A DNA stretch of 7,439 bases from JALUUH01 sp964636675 (GTDB taxonomy: Bacteria; Pseudomonadota; Gammaproteobacteria; S012-40). Positions 1 to 5,145 of the stretch are shown here, in pieces. The position numbers and the translations under genes are program-made. A model generated the notes under the pieces. It had not been told where the DNA came from. It saw only the letters and a program-made list of their open reading frames with translations, and did not search any database. The stretch covers positions 1 through 7,439 of the forward strand of contig CAZWUO010000187.1 in NCBI GenBank assembly GCA_964636675.1, written 5' to 3'. Every line of letters starts with the position of its first letter. The stretch's first letter is position 1.

Positions 1-555
1 GCGAATCGTCACACGCAATTTCTTCCGTTTGACGCGCCCAGTCGTAATGCCAATTAACTGTCGACGAGCTGGGTCTACCCACACAGTACCGGGAACATCA
101 GCCTCACCACCAATACCACAGGTAGCGCAGCGTAGACCTTTGCGTCCTATCGCCAGGTCGAAAGTGATACTCGCTTTTTTTGCACCGGCCGCAATATCAA
201 TACTCAACGGCCATTCGCCGCCCATCGATGGTTGAAATGTACCTTGGTACTGGCCATTTTTGATCTCACGCATTTCTGCCGGCGCATACATGGCGGGCAT
301 ACTACCCATAGCAGGCATGACCGCCACGGCTTTGAGTATCGCACCAGACAGAGGCTGGCCGGTCGCGTCTTGCAGCCAGATTGTCACCCGGTTTTTGCCG
401 ACTTTCGGAATCTCAGGATTTAGCTCGGCTCGCAGCTTAAATGGGCCAACTGGATAAAAATCAGCTGAAGCCGTTGCAGCAACCGCCGTATTCGCGATAA
501 CGACGCATAAAAAACAGAATAAAAATCGCCTAAGCGAATGCAATTTGTACTTCAT
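1..555 (-). CDS. RND efflux periplasmic adaptor (CusB/CzcB type) with YtkA/FixH-like N-terminal domain, C-terminus cut by window edge
   Basis: The reading frame stays open from an ATG at 555 to the window edge, giving 185 residues and no stop. The start is backed by AAGGTG five bases upstream (minus strand). Residues 1-26 form a Sec signal peptide (basic start, hydrophobic core, AVA before the cleavage site). Residues about 35-133 look like a YtkA/FixH-type beta-sandwich, with a Met-rich stretch around 80-95 (MPAMGSMPAM) and a GEWPLSIDI segment. Residues 156-185 (GTVWVDPARRQLIGITTGRV and following) match the region entering the beta-barrel of HlyD-family metal-efflux adaptors. Such adaptors bridge an RND pump to an outer-membrane channel and may deliver metal to the pump. 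A CATC motif (143-146) sits in the linker and is not a feature I expect there. Copper/silver or another heavy metal is plausible. The pump and channel genes should lie beyond the left edge. Confidence 0.82.
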   Translation of the reverse strand, partial: MKYKLHSLRRFLFCFLCVVIANTAVAATASADFYPVGPFKLRAELNPEIPKVGKNRVTIWLQDATGQPLSGAILKAVAVMPAMGSMPAMYAPAEMREIKNGQYQGTFQPSMGGEWPLSIDIAAGAKKASITFDLAIGRKGLRCATCGIGGEADVPGTVWVDPARRQLIGITTGRVKRKKLRVTIR

Positions 556-755
556 AAAAACACCTTCGTACATTTCCCGAGTTGATCAGTAACACGACTT
601 TGTTCAACACGGTTTTTTGAATGGGTGCTACAGCAGTTCTGCTGAAACCCACAGGCATTCCCACACGGAACAAGACATACTCCGGGTAGAAATGAGGGGC
701 AGCTCCCCTGATTCAAACTCTCTATTTCAAGGGCGCAGGAGAAACGAAGGTATTA
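556..755. other. Gene-free gap between Cys-rich protein and RND adaptor
   Basis: This 200-base gap holds no convincing gene. It contains the hairpin at 622-651 and a weaker 5-bp inverted repeat (AGGGG at 695-699, CCCCT at 705-709, loop CAGCT). Neither is followed by a run of T on the minus strand, so neither looks like an intrinsic terminator. No clear -35/-10 pair was found, so whether the adaptor has its own promoter or is read through from the Cys-rich gene is open. Confidence 0.5.
622..651. promoter_or_regulatory. Stem-loop / inverted repeat in the leader of the RND adaptor gene
   Basis: CAGCAG (631-636) and CTGCTG (639-644) are perfect inverted copies separated by only two bases. An outer pair TGGGT (622-626) and ACCCA (647-651) extends the structure across small unequal internal loops. 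It lies 67-96 bases upstream of the adaptor start at 555. It could be a leader hairpin in the mRNA or a dimeric repressor site. The sequence alone does not decide between them. Confidence 0.4.
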
Positions 756-1190
756 TCAAATACGGAAGCGGCTGGTCAGTAAATAGATTGGCTTATCAGG
801 AAGTGGCGAGGGTGAGTCGGGTTCTAAATGAATGTCACGAAGGCGTGGAATAATGTCAGAAAAATGAAATGCAACGACGACTAATACAGGCGGCGGTTGT
901 GCTGCGGCTAACATTAACACCTGTTGAAATTGCGCTGATGCCTGGGTCACCTGGGAAAGTTCGTAAGAGACATTGCAACAACCACCATCCATCACGCCCG
1001 CTTGATCCTGGGCCATCATCGTCATTGCCATTTGACCAGGCTCCTCGCAGCAACAGACCATATTAGGCCGTTCGTGTCCATGCTCATGCATCATCGATTC
1101 GCAAGCATATAACGTCTGGAACTGCGTTAGCGGCCCGGCGAGTAAAAGCATGGTGATAATGAGTCGGCGGATAGATGGGGTTCTTAGCAT
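756..1190 (-). CDS. Small exported Cys/His/Met-rich protein, putative metal binding
   Basis: This 144-residue protein belongs to no family I can name with certainty. Residues 1-29 form a signal peptide (RR, then a hydrophobic core) ending LYA before Cys30; this resembles a lipobox loosely, so a lipoprotein is possible. The next 45 residues are dense in metal ligands: MMHEHGH (33-39), CCC (46-48), Met54/56/58/59 and CC (71-72). A proline-rich segment (99-101, 124-134) follows, and the protein ends in aromatic/basic residues (YLLTSRFRI). Small proteins of this kind often sit beside copper or heavy-metal efflux genes, for example CopL-like proteins, and this one precedes an RND adaptor in the same direction. 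The start has AAGG three bases upstream, which is rather close; Met14 would destroy the signal peptide and is less likely. A role in periplasmic metal binding or in tuning expression is inference. Confidence 0.68.
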   Translation of the reverse strand: MLRTPSIRRLIITMLLLAGPLTQFQTLYACESMMHEHGHERPNMVCCCEEPGQMAMTMMAQDQAGVMDGGCCNVSYELSQVTQASAQFQQVLMLAAAQPPPVLVVVAFHFSDIIPRLRDIHLEPDSPSPLPDKPIYLLTSRFRI

Positions 1191-1211
1191 AAGCCTTGTA
1201 TCGTTTAGGTT

Positions 1212-1246
1212 AGTATATGTTACTCTTTGTTAGGGCAGTGTATCAA
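1212..1246 (-). promoter_or_regulatory. Putative sigma-70-like promoter for the Cys-rich gene
   Basis: On the minus strand TTGATA (1246-1241) is followed after 18 bases by TAACAT (1222-1217), and a better -10-like TATACT overlaps at 1217-1212 but has no good -35 at the right distance. It lies in the 101-base gap between the MerR gene's stop and the start at 1190, which suggests the Cys-rich gene starts a separate transcription unit. No MerR-type dyad is present here. The match is partial. Confidence 0.35.
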
Positions 1247-1291
1247 ACAACTAACGATCTGAGTGATTTCGGGAAAATTAGTTCCAGACAT

Positions 1292-1690
1292 TCATGCATC
1301 GTCTTCAATTCTGGCAATAATGGGACAGCCTTGGTCACTGGCGGTACATAGATTTACCAGCAAGGCCAATTCCCTACGCAATGTATCCAATTCGCTTAAG
1401 CGCAGTTCCACGTCCTGTAATTTACGCGTGGTTAACTGGCATACTTCGGCGCGCGCGTGTTGCGGGTCTTCACGCATTTTTAGCAAATCACTAATTTCGG
1501 ACAAGGTAAAATTCATTTGCTGGGCGCGTTTAATAAATTTCAGCCGCGAGATATCATTATCACTGTATTGTCGAATGCCCGATTTGGTACGTCTCACTTT
1601 CGGCAACAGAGCAATCTTTTCGTAATAACGTAGGGTATCCACACTCATTGTCAAAATGCGCGCGACTTCGCCGATACTAGAATGGCTCAT
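1292..1690 (-). CDS. MerR-family metal-responsive transcriptional regulator
   Basis: The protein has 132 residues, usual for metal-sensing MerR proteins. Residues 4-40 are the winged helix-turn-helix (SIGEVARILTMSVDTLRYYE, then LLPKVRRTKSGIRQY), residues 46-75 the second helical pair, and 84-112 the long dimerisation helix. The C-terminal metal loop is CTASDQGCPII with Cys115 and Cys122. The position holding Cys in Hg/Zn/Pb/Cd sensors and Ser in CueR aligns with Arg80; a third Cys, Cys84, sits one helical turn further on. The frame stays open upstream to 1828, but that stretch lies inside the thioredoxin-like gene and does not resemble MerR, so Met at 1690 is chosen. It has no strong ribosome site and overlaps the preceding gene by 14 bases, which points to coupling. 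It is the best candidate to act at the MerR-type promoter at 4284-4314, and would then regulate its own operon. The effector metal is uncertain. Confidence 0.92.
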   Translation of the reverse strand: MSHSSIGEVARILTMSVDTLRYYEKIALLPKVRRTKSGIRQYSDNDISRLKFIKRAQQMNFTLSEISDLLKMREDPQHARAEVCQLTTRKLQDVELRLSELDTLRRELALLVNLCTASDQGCPIIARIEDDA

Positions 1691-1964
1691 CGTTCTGTCT
1701 GCCGTTGGCGAGGTAAGCTTGTAAAGTGTTACGGAGTTGTTGCTTAGATGGCAAGGTGGTAAATGCCGGTACTCCGCCAATAAACACGGAGGGCGTGGCC
1801 AACACACCACGGCTAACGGCGTAATCAATCTCTGCTATCACATCGACTTCAGACCAAGTCATACTTGCAAAACGGGGTTCTCTAAGCAGTTGCTCAACCA
1901 ACCGACTAGCGCGTTGGCAGTTGCTGCAAACCGTGGAGGTAAATACTTCGATATCAACGCTCAC
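1677..1964 (-). CDS. Small cytoplasmic thioredoxin-like protein with CSNC redox motif
   Basis: From a GTG at 1964 this encodes 95 residues. A beta strand (DIEVFTS, 4-10) leads into the CxxC motif CSNC (13-16) and a helix. The conserved TP pair before the next strand (Thr57-Pro58, the cis-proline of thioredoxin folds) is followed by VFIGG. The length fits the small thioredoxin/glutaredoxin-like proteins often found with metal and arsenic genes. No signal peptide is seen, so it should act in the cytoplasm as a disulfide or metal-thiolate reductant; its substrate is unknown. The frame opens as far as an ATG at 2030, but that would overlap the NHL gene by 65 bases with an implausible N terminus. 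The GTG at 1964 has GGTGA five bases upstream and lies one base after the NHL stop. The 3' end overlaps the MerR gene by 14 bases. Confidence 0.85.
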   Translation of the reverse strand: MSVDIEVFTSTVCSNCQRASRLVEQLLREPRFASMTWSEVDVIAEIDYAVSRGVLATPSVFIGGVPAFTTLPSKQQLRNTLQAYLANGRQNDEPF

Positions 1965-1965
1965 T

Positions 1966-2919
1966 TTATTCACCGGGCTGCCACTTCTGTATCTGATGGT
2001 TGACGTAATCAGCAACAAAAACGCTGCCATCTTCTGCTACCGCCACGGCAACGGCGGTGTGCGTCAATCCTTGAGAAGCGATGCCAAAGGCATTAAGAAA
2101 CTCCCCGTCTGGTTTGAATTTTTGCACCCGGTCGTTATAAAAGTCTGCGACAAAAATATTACCTTGGGGACCTACTGTAACCCCAGTAGCAGTCGTAAAC
2201 CAACCATTAAACGAACCTTTAATGTTCAGCGCCAAAGGGCCACCCCACTTGTGAGAAAAGTCTCCGTTCGGTTGAAAAACTTGTATCCGGTCATTGTAGG
2301 TGTCCGCAATATAGCGCGTACCGTCGGACGCAATAGCGACGTCGGTGGGGTAGTTAAATTCGCCAGCCCAAATACCGGTTTCACCGTCGATACCCCATTG
2401 ACGAATGAAAGCACCATTGGTATCCAACTGTTGAATGCGTTGGTTATAGAAATCTGCAACAAAGAGGTCGCCATTTTGTGCCACAGCAACACCGCTTGGC
2501 GCGTTGAATTCACCCGGCCCCGTACCGGGCTTGCCGATAGCACGAAGAAACCGACCTTGCAGCGTATAGATCTGAATCACATCATTGAAGTAATCCGCCA
2601 CATAGAGTTTTTCGTTAACAATGGTTAAGTTAATGGGGCGGCCCAACTGACCCGGCAGATCTCCTGGTTCACCCAGCATGCGCAAAAAGTTACCCGAAAA
2701 ATCGAATACCTGAATGCGTGCATTGCGCGCGTCGCTGACAAAAAGCTCCGATTTTGATACAGCCACTCCCATAGGCTCGTTGAACTTTCCGGCGGCCTCG
2801 CCTTTTCCTCCCCAGGTTTTTACCAGCTGATAAGGCGGTTCTTTTATACTCGGAAACCAACTGCACGAAGCTGTTAATAACACGGTTAACATCAGAATAG
2901 CGCAAGACAAAAATTTCAT
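1966..2919 (-). CDS. NHL-repeat beta-propeller lipoprotein
   Basis: The protein has 317 residues. Residues 1-19 are a lipoprotein-type signal (hydrophobic core ending LLTASC, Cys19 as the lipidated residue; Ser20 favours the outer membrane). Six NHL-type repeats follow, at about 44-83, 90-129, 136-176, 186-226, 236-279 and 287-315. Each has the pattern G(E/S)FN.P.GVAV...G.(L/I)FVAD..N.RIQ.F...G.F...(F/W)G, enough for a six-bladed propeller. NHL propellers usually mediate protein or ligand binding, and some have enzymatic relatives; no catalytic residues can be claimed here. The ATG overlaps the HMA gene's TGA in an ATGA junction and has only a weak ribosome site, so its translation is probably coupled. 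A partner role with the exported HMA protein in the envelope is inferred from that coupling. It has no Cys other than Cys6 and Cys19, both within the signal and lipid site, so thiol-based metal binding by the propeller is unlikely. Confidence 0.87.
   Translation of the reverse strand: MKFLSCAILMLTVLLTASCSWFPSIKEPPYQLVKTWGGKGEAAGKFNEPMGVAVSKSELFVSDARNARIQVFDFSGNFLRMLGEPGDLPGQLGRPINLTIVNEKLYVADYFNDVIQIYTLQGRFLRAIGKPGTGPGEFNAPSGVAVAQNGDLFVADFYNQRIQQLDTNGAFIRQWGIDGETGIWAGEFNYPTDVAIASDGTRYIADTYNDRIQVFQPNGDFSHKWGGPLALNIKGSFNGWFTTATGVTVGPQGNIFVADFYNDRVQKFKPDGEFLNAFGIASQGLTHTAVAVAVAEDGSVFVADYVNHQIQKWQPGE
1970..1974 (-). promoter_or_regulatory. Ribosome binding site that fixes the thioredoxin-like GTG start
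   Basis: GGTGA lies five bases before the GTG at 1964-1962 and inside the last codons of the NHL gene, whose TAA is at 1968-1966. A second GTG (1973-1971) overlaps this site and has no ribosome site of its own. The arrangement suggests ribosomes finishing the NHL protein restart here. Confidence 0.6.
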
Positions 2920-3209
2920 AACGGTTGTTCCGTCATCGAACGCAGGGTAAAACCGGCATCGTTGATCAATTGTTGCAACTGAGCCTCGGTCAGTATCACC
3001 CCTTCTTTGGCCTTGACTTTGACCAAACCCTTTTCAAGATCAAACGTTACCGCTTCCACTCCTGCAGTCTTGATCAGCTTTTTTTCGATACCGTAAGCAC
3101 AAAACGGACAGGCTAGCCCGTCGACTCGCAGATTGTATTGTGTGCTCGCCGCAAAAAGTGGCGCACTGCAAAACAAGATTATGACGCTTGTTAACATTAA
3201 TTTTTTCAT
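2916..3209 (-). CDS. Exported heavy-metal-associated (HMA) domain protein with CPFC motif, MerP-like
   Basis: The protein has 97 residues. Residues 1-20 or 21 form a Sec signal peptide (KK, hydrophobic core, LFAA). Residues 24-92 form one ferredoxin-like HMA domain: strand YNLRVDGLACPFCAYGIEKK carries the metal-binding Cys34-Pro-Phe-Cys37, then GVEAVTFDLEKGLVKV and LQQLINDAGFTL, as in MerP and Atx1/CopZ. The motif differs from the usual GMTCxxC, with Leu-Ala before the first Cys and Pro-Phe between the two. It should bind a soft metal ion in the periplasm through two thiolates. A good AGGAGA ribosome site (3221-3216) lies six bases before the ATG. It is the first of four closely packed genes, overlapping the NHL gene by four bases. 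No MerT-type permease accompanies it, so the destination of the bound metal is unknown. Confidence 0.9.
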   Translation of the reverse strand: MKKLMLTSVIILFCSAPLFAASTQYNLRVDGLACPFCAYGIEKKLIKTAGVEAVTFDLEKGLVKVKAKEGVILTEAQLQQLINDAGFTLRSMTEQPL

Positions 3210-3224
3210 TGACGTTCTCCTATT

Positions 3225-3338
3225 TATACCCGTGGCATTTAAGATGTAGGGTTTTAGTGTGCGTCATATTCATTTCAACGCAGCCATAGAATGAAGAGGC
3301 CGTGCAATAAAACCGAAAGCTCAAATGCTACGGGTATA
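3225..3338. repeat. 114-bp imperfect palindrome, MITE/ERIC/Correia-like element
   Basis: The ends are 18-base inverted copies with 16 identities: TATACCCGTGGCATTTAA (3225-3242) and the complement of 3321-3338, TATACCCGTAGCATTTGA. Symmetry continues inward: GGTTTTA (3249-3255) matches TAAAACC (3307-3313), and TTCATT (3269-3274) matches AATGAA (3290-3295), leaving a loop of about 15 bases. The whole unit can fold into one long hairpin. The outermost TA at each side could be a target-site duplication, as with IS630/Tc1-type derivatives and Correia elements. It fills most of the gap between the beta-barrel gene and the HMA gene and ends three bases before the HMA ribosome site, so as RNA it may affect stability or relative expression within the operon. 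I saw no second copy in this window. Its mobile nature is inferred. Confidence 0.6.
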
Positions 3339-3415
3339 GCTCCACGCTAAATTTCCGAGTATGCCGAGAGACATCACCGACTAAAACCTCGCCCCCTCCG
3401 TAAACTGGAGACAAG

Positions 3416-4246
3416 CTATAAGTGCCACTCGAACTCCATCTTGGCGCGATAATCAGACGCCGTTTGCTGCCCATTTAAATCACTAACAAGGGGCAATTGC
3501 ACTCCCGCCTTGATTGCAAAATTACGCAAGGTCCAGAAAATACCGGGGGAGATAAACCACTCCGTTCCACCGGTGTTGTCCCCTCTATTTGTCACTGAAC
3601 CATTCAGCTCGGCACGTTGGCCTCGTTCACCATTGAGTTCCAGTATCCACACGGTATCCGGCTTAAGATAAACCGGAAATCTTGGCCGGTAGCCCAGTGC
3701 AAAATCGACTAACCATTTATCGCCCCGCCGCAGACCAGCACTATTCTCACCATTGCGTCGATAACGAATGCTCGCCCAGCGATACCAAGTGAGACCTTCA
3801 TAACCATAGGTGAAACCCAGCAGCGCATCAGCCGTGCCGCTGCCCAAGGGTGGGGTTGATTTGTCGTCGCCATTGTTGTGCATGACATTTAGAAAACCGG
3901 CGGCGGACTCTTGAGCACCGAGGCTATCTTTACGCCAGAAACGATATTTTGTAAACAAGCGCATATCCCCGATACCATTGGTTTTGTCCTCACCGTCCTC
4001 TTTCTTTATGTAGGGAAGTTCAACACCTGTTGCCCAGTCCCCCGTCAAACCATAAGTGAGCTCGAGATCCAGCTCGCTCGCTTGCGCTTGCCCTGCCTTT
4101 TCACGGTGTGCTCCCAGATGAATTTCTACGCCTTGTTTAAAGAGCACATGCGGCCCTGGACTAAAAACCGGATTATGCGCCAAAGCAATACTGCAGCTAC
4201 AAAGTGTCACGCTAGCGATTAACAATAATAGTTGAACAGATTTCAT
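3416..4246 (-). CDS. Outer-membrane beta-barrel, MetA-like 'transporter' family (first gene of the MerR-type operon)
   Basis: The protein has 276 residues. Residues 1-23 are a signal peptide with cleavage after ALA, leaving a mature protein that starts HNPVFSPGPHVLF. The rest alternates polar and aromatic residues as in an outer-membrane barrel (LELTYGLTGDWATGVELPYI; NGIGDMRLFTKYRF at 90-103; WFISPGIFWTL at 230-240). The (N/P)G(I/V)GD motif before YRF is typical of proteins annotated as phenol-degradation MetA-like or 'transporter'. The C-terminal residue is Leu rather than the usual Phe, preceded by aromatic FEW. Start: AGAGG six bases upstream of ATG 4246, and a clear MerR-type promoter 38 bases upstream. 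It is paralogous to the barrel at 5971-6975. A role in passing or sensing metal at the outer membrane is inferred from the promoter; the family has no firmly established substrate. Confidence 0.82.
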   Translation of the reverse strand: MKSVQLLLLIASVTLCSCSIALAHNPVFSPGPHVLFKQGVEIHLGAHREKAGQAQASELDLELTYGLTGDWATGVELPYIKKEDGEDKTNGIGDMRLFTKYRFWRKDSLGAQESAAGFLNVMHNNGDDKSTPPLGSGTADALLGFTYGYEGLTWYRWASIRYRRNGENSAGLRRGDKWLVDFALGYRPRFPVYLKPDTVWILELNGERGQRAELNGSVTNRGDNTGGTEWFISPGIFWTLRNFAIKAGVQLPLVSDLNGQQTASDYRAKMEFEWHL

Positions 4247-4283
4247 ACCTTGCCTCTGATCTTCTAATCTTTCGAAGAAACAA

Positions 4284-4314
4284 AGTCTACACCCTAGAGT
4301 TAACTCCAGGTCAA
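4284..4314 (-). promoter_or_regulatory. MerR-family activator promoter with 19-bp spacer and central dyad
   Basis: On the minus strand the -35 is TTGACC (4314-4309) and the -10 is TAGACT (4289-4284), separated by 19 bases instead of 17. That over-long spacing is the hallmark of promoters twisted into activity by MerR proteins. The spacer region carries a dyad, CCTGGAG then TTAA then CTCTAGG (one mismatch between arms), followed by GGTG before the -10, much like published PbrR/CadR/ZntR operators. Transcription would begin near 4277, about 30 bases before the ATG at 4246. The MerR gene at 1292-1690, last in the same operon, is the obvious candidate activator. Confidence 0.85.
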
Positions 4315-4335
4315 GTTTTTATCGTACCCAGGTTA

Positions 4336-4349
4336 CTCATTTAAATGAG
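4336..4349. promoter_or_regulatory. 14-bp perfect palindrome upstream of the MerR-type promoter
   Basis: CTCATTTAAATGAG reads identically on both strands and lies 21 bases upstream of the -35 element. This is a position where a second DNA-binding protein could act on the same promoter. AT-rich palindromes of this length arise by chance now and then, so the call is tentative. Confidence 0.3.
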
Positions 4350-4449
4350 AGGATCGGAAATGCCGTATAAAAGATTTTCTAATTACCGAGAGAAAACTAA
4401 ATTGAAAAGAAGTCTGCTAGGGTCTGTTGGGTGACGCAGTAGGTGAACG

Positions 4450-4471
4450 TCGTGCCCCCTGTTGGGCACGA
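4450..4471 (-). terminator. GC-rich hairpin downstream of the three-gene operon, possible terminator or 3' stabiliser
   Basis: TCGTGCCC (4450-4457) and GGGCACGA (4464-4471) form a perfect 8-bp stem with a 6-base loop. It begins about 40 bases after the stop of the gene ending at 4511. On the minus strand it is followed by CGTTCACC rather than a run of T, so it is not a classical intrinsic terminator. It may act with Rho or protect the mRNA end. It separates the right operon from the MerR-type promoter. Confidence 0.35.
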
Positions 4472-4510
4472 GTTATGGACGAGCTAAGGAACTTCTGATT
4501 AACTATCTAT

Positions 4511-5125
4511 TTATTGAGCAGCGTGGATGAATGCTGCCAGCAAAACAGCGGCATCACGCACTGCCGCCGCAAACTCTCGGGTTGCTTTGTCGGATGAGGC
4601 CAGCTCATCAGTTTTGGTGATTAGTTCCTCGAGAGAAAGTCCCGCATAGTCAGGAATCAAACCCGTGCCCACGTTACCCTCAAAATCCACCACGTATTTT
4701 TCGCTGACACCTACCATGGCAGCCTGTGTAATACGCTTGTTAGCATCAATACCGATAGCAAATTTAAGATCGCCGTGACGATAAGTTTTTTTACCAATAT
4801 ACACAGCCCCCATCACGCGCTTACTGGTTTTATCCACAGCCCGGTAATAGCTATAAATCCCATCACTCAATTCAATTCCGTAGGTTTCTTTCGCCCATGT
4901 TATGGCTGCATTTTTCAGAGGTTGCTTGCGCTTGACGGTTTTCACATCATTGGGCAACATCGCTTTGAGCACTGCGCTTTTCTTCAAAAAAGTGAGCATC
5001 GATCCGCCGTGGCCTTTGTGCGCCTGGGTCTCTTGTGACCAAGTCGTAATGCCCAAAGCGAGGCCTACCACCAACAACGGCGTCAACAGATAAACAAACG
5101 GCTTAGGAGTTTGATTCAGTTTCAT
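4511..5125 (-). CDS. Exported or membrane-anchored protein resembling the FMN-binding (RnfG/NqrC-type) domain, with degenerate flavin motif
   Basis: The protein has 204 residues. Residues 10-28 are a hydrophobic segment, either an uncleaved anchor or a signal peptide cut after TQA (33-35); the following stretch begins HKGHGG. Residues about 87-170 resemble the FMN_bind fold (RVMGAVYIGKKTYRHGDLKF, then AIGIDANKRITQAAMVGV, then GLSLEEL). Residues 171-200 form a helix where the covalent-flavin motif (SGAT-x-T) would be expected, but the sequence there is SSDKATREF. The family assignment is therefore moderate and FMN attachment doubtful. AAGGA lies six bases upstream of the ATG. It is the third gene of the operon, 20 bases after the DUF4198 gene. 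FMN_bind domains often serve electron transfer across membranes; here the context suggests an accessory role in metal uptake or reduction. That role is inference. Confidence 0.65.
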   Translation of the reverse strand: MKLNQTPKPFVYLLTPLLVVGLALGITTWSQETQAHKGHGGSMLTFLKKSAVLKAMLPNDVKTVKRKQPLKNAAITWAKETYGIELSDGIYSYYRAVDKTSKRVMGAVYIGKKTYRHGDLKFAIGIDANKRITQAAMVGVSEKYVVDFEGNVGTGLIPDYAGLSLEELITKTDELASSDKATREFAAAVRDAAVLLAAFIHAAQ

Positions 5126-5145
5126 GCTGATTCCTTATGCTAGAA

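Noticed and set aside
617..853. Plus-strand open frame of 78 codons across the gap and the end of the Cys-rich gene
   Set aside because: It uses a non-ATG start inside the hairpin region, has no good ribosome site and overlaps the opposite-strand gene.
1263..1625. Plus-strand open frame opposite the MerR gene
   Set aside because: No recognisable features; the MerR protein on the other strand is unambiguous.
1691..1828. N-terminal extension of the MerR protein
   Set aside because: It would overlap the thioredoxin-like gene heavily, and the added 46 residues do not resemble any MerR N terminus, which begins a few residues before the SIGEVA motif.
1921..2628. Long plus-strand open frame of 235 codons
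   Set aside because: It lies wholly opposite the clear NHL and thioredoxin-like genes, has no ribosome site or recognisable domain, and reads as low-complexity antisense.
2916..3209. Calling the HMA protein merP and the locus a mercury operon
   Set aside because: There is no merT or merA in view, and the CPFC motif and MerR cysteine pattern differ from characterised Hg proteins.
3378..3415. Possible second MerR-type promoter just after the first barrel gene (TTGTCT with a CTCC/GGAG dyad, minus strand)
   Set aside because: No acceptable -10 lies 19-20 bases downstream, and the dyad has only four paired bases.
3378..3415. Intrinsic terminator after the beta-barrel gene
   Set aside because: The stem is only 4 bp with a 7-base loop, and the T-run is short and displaced.
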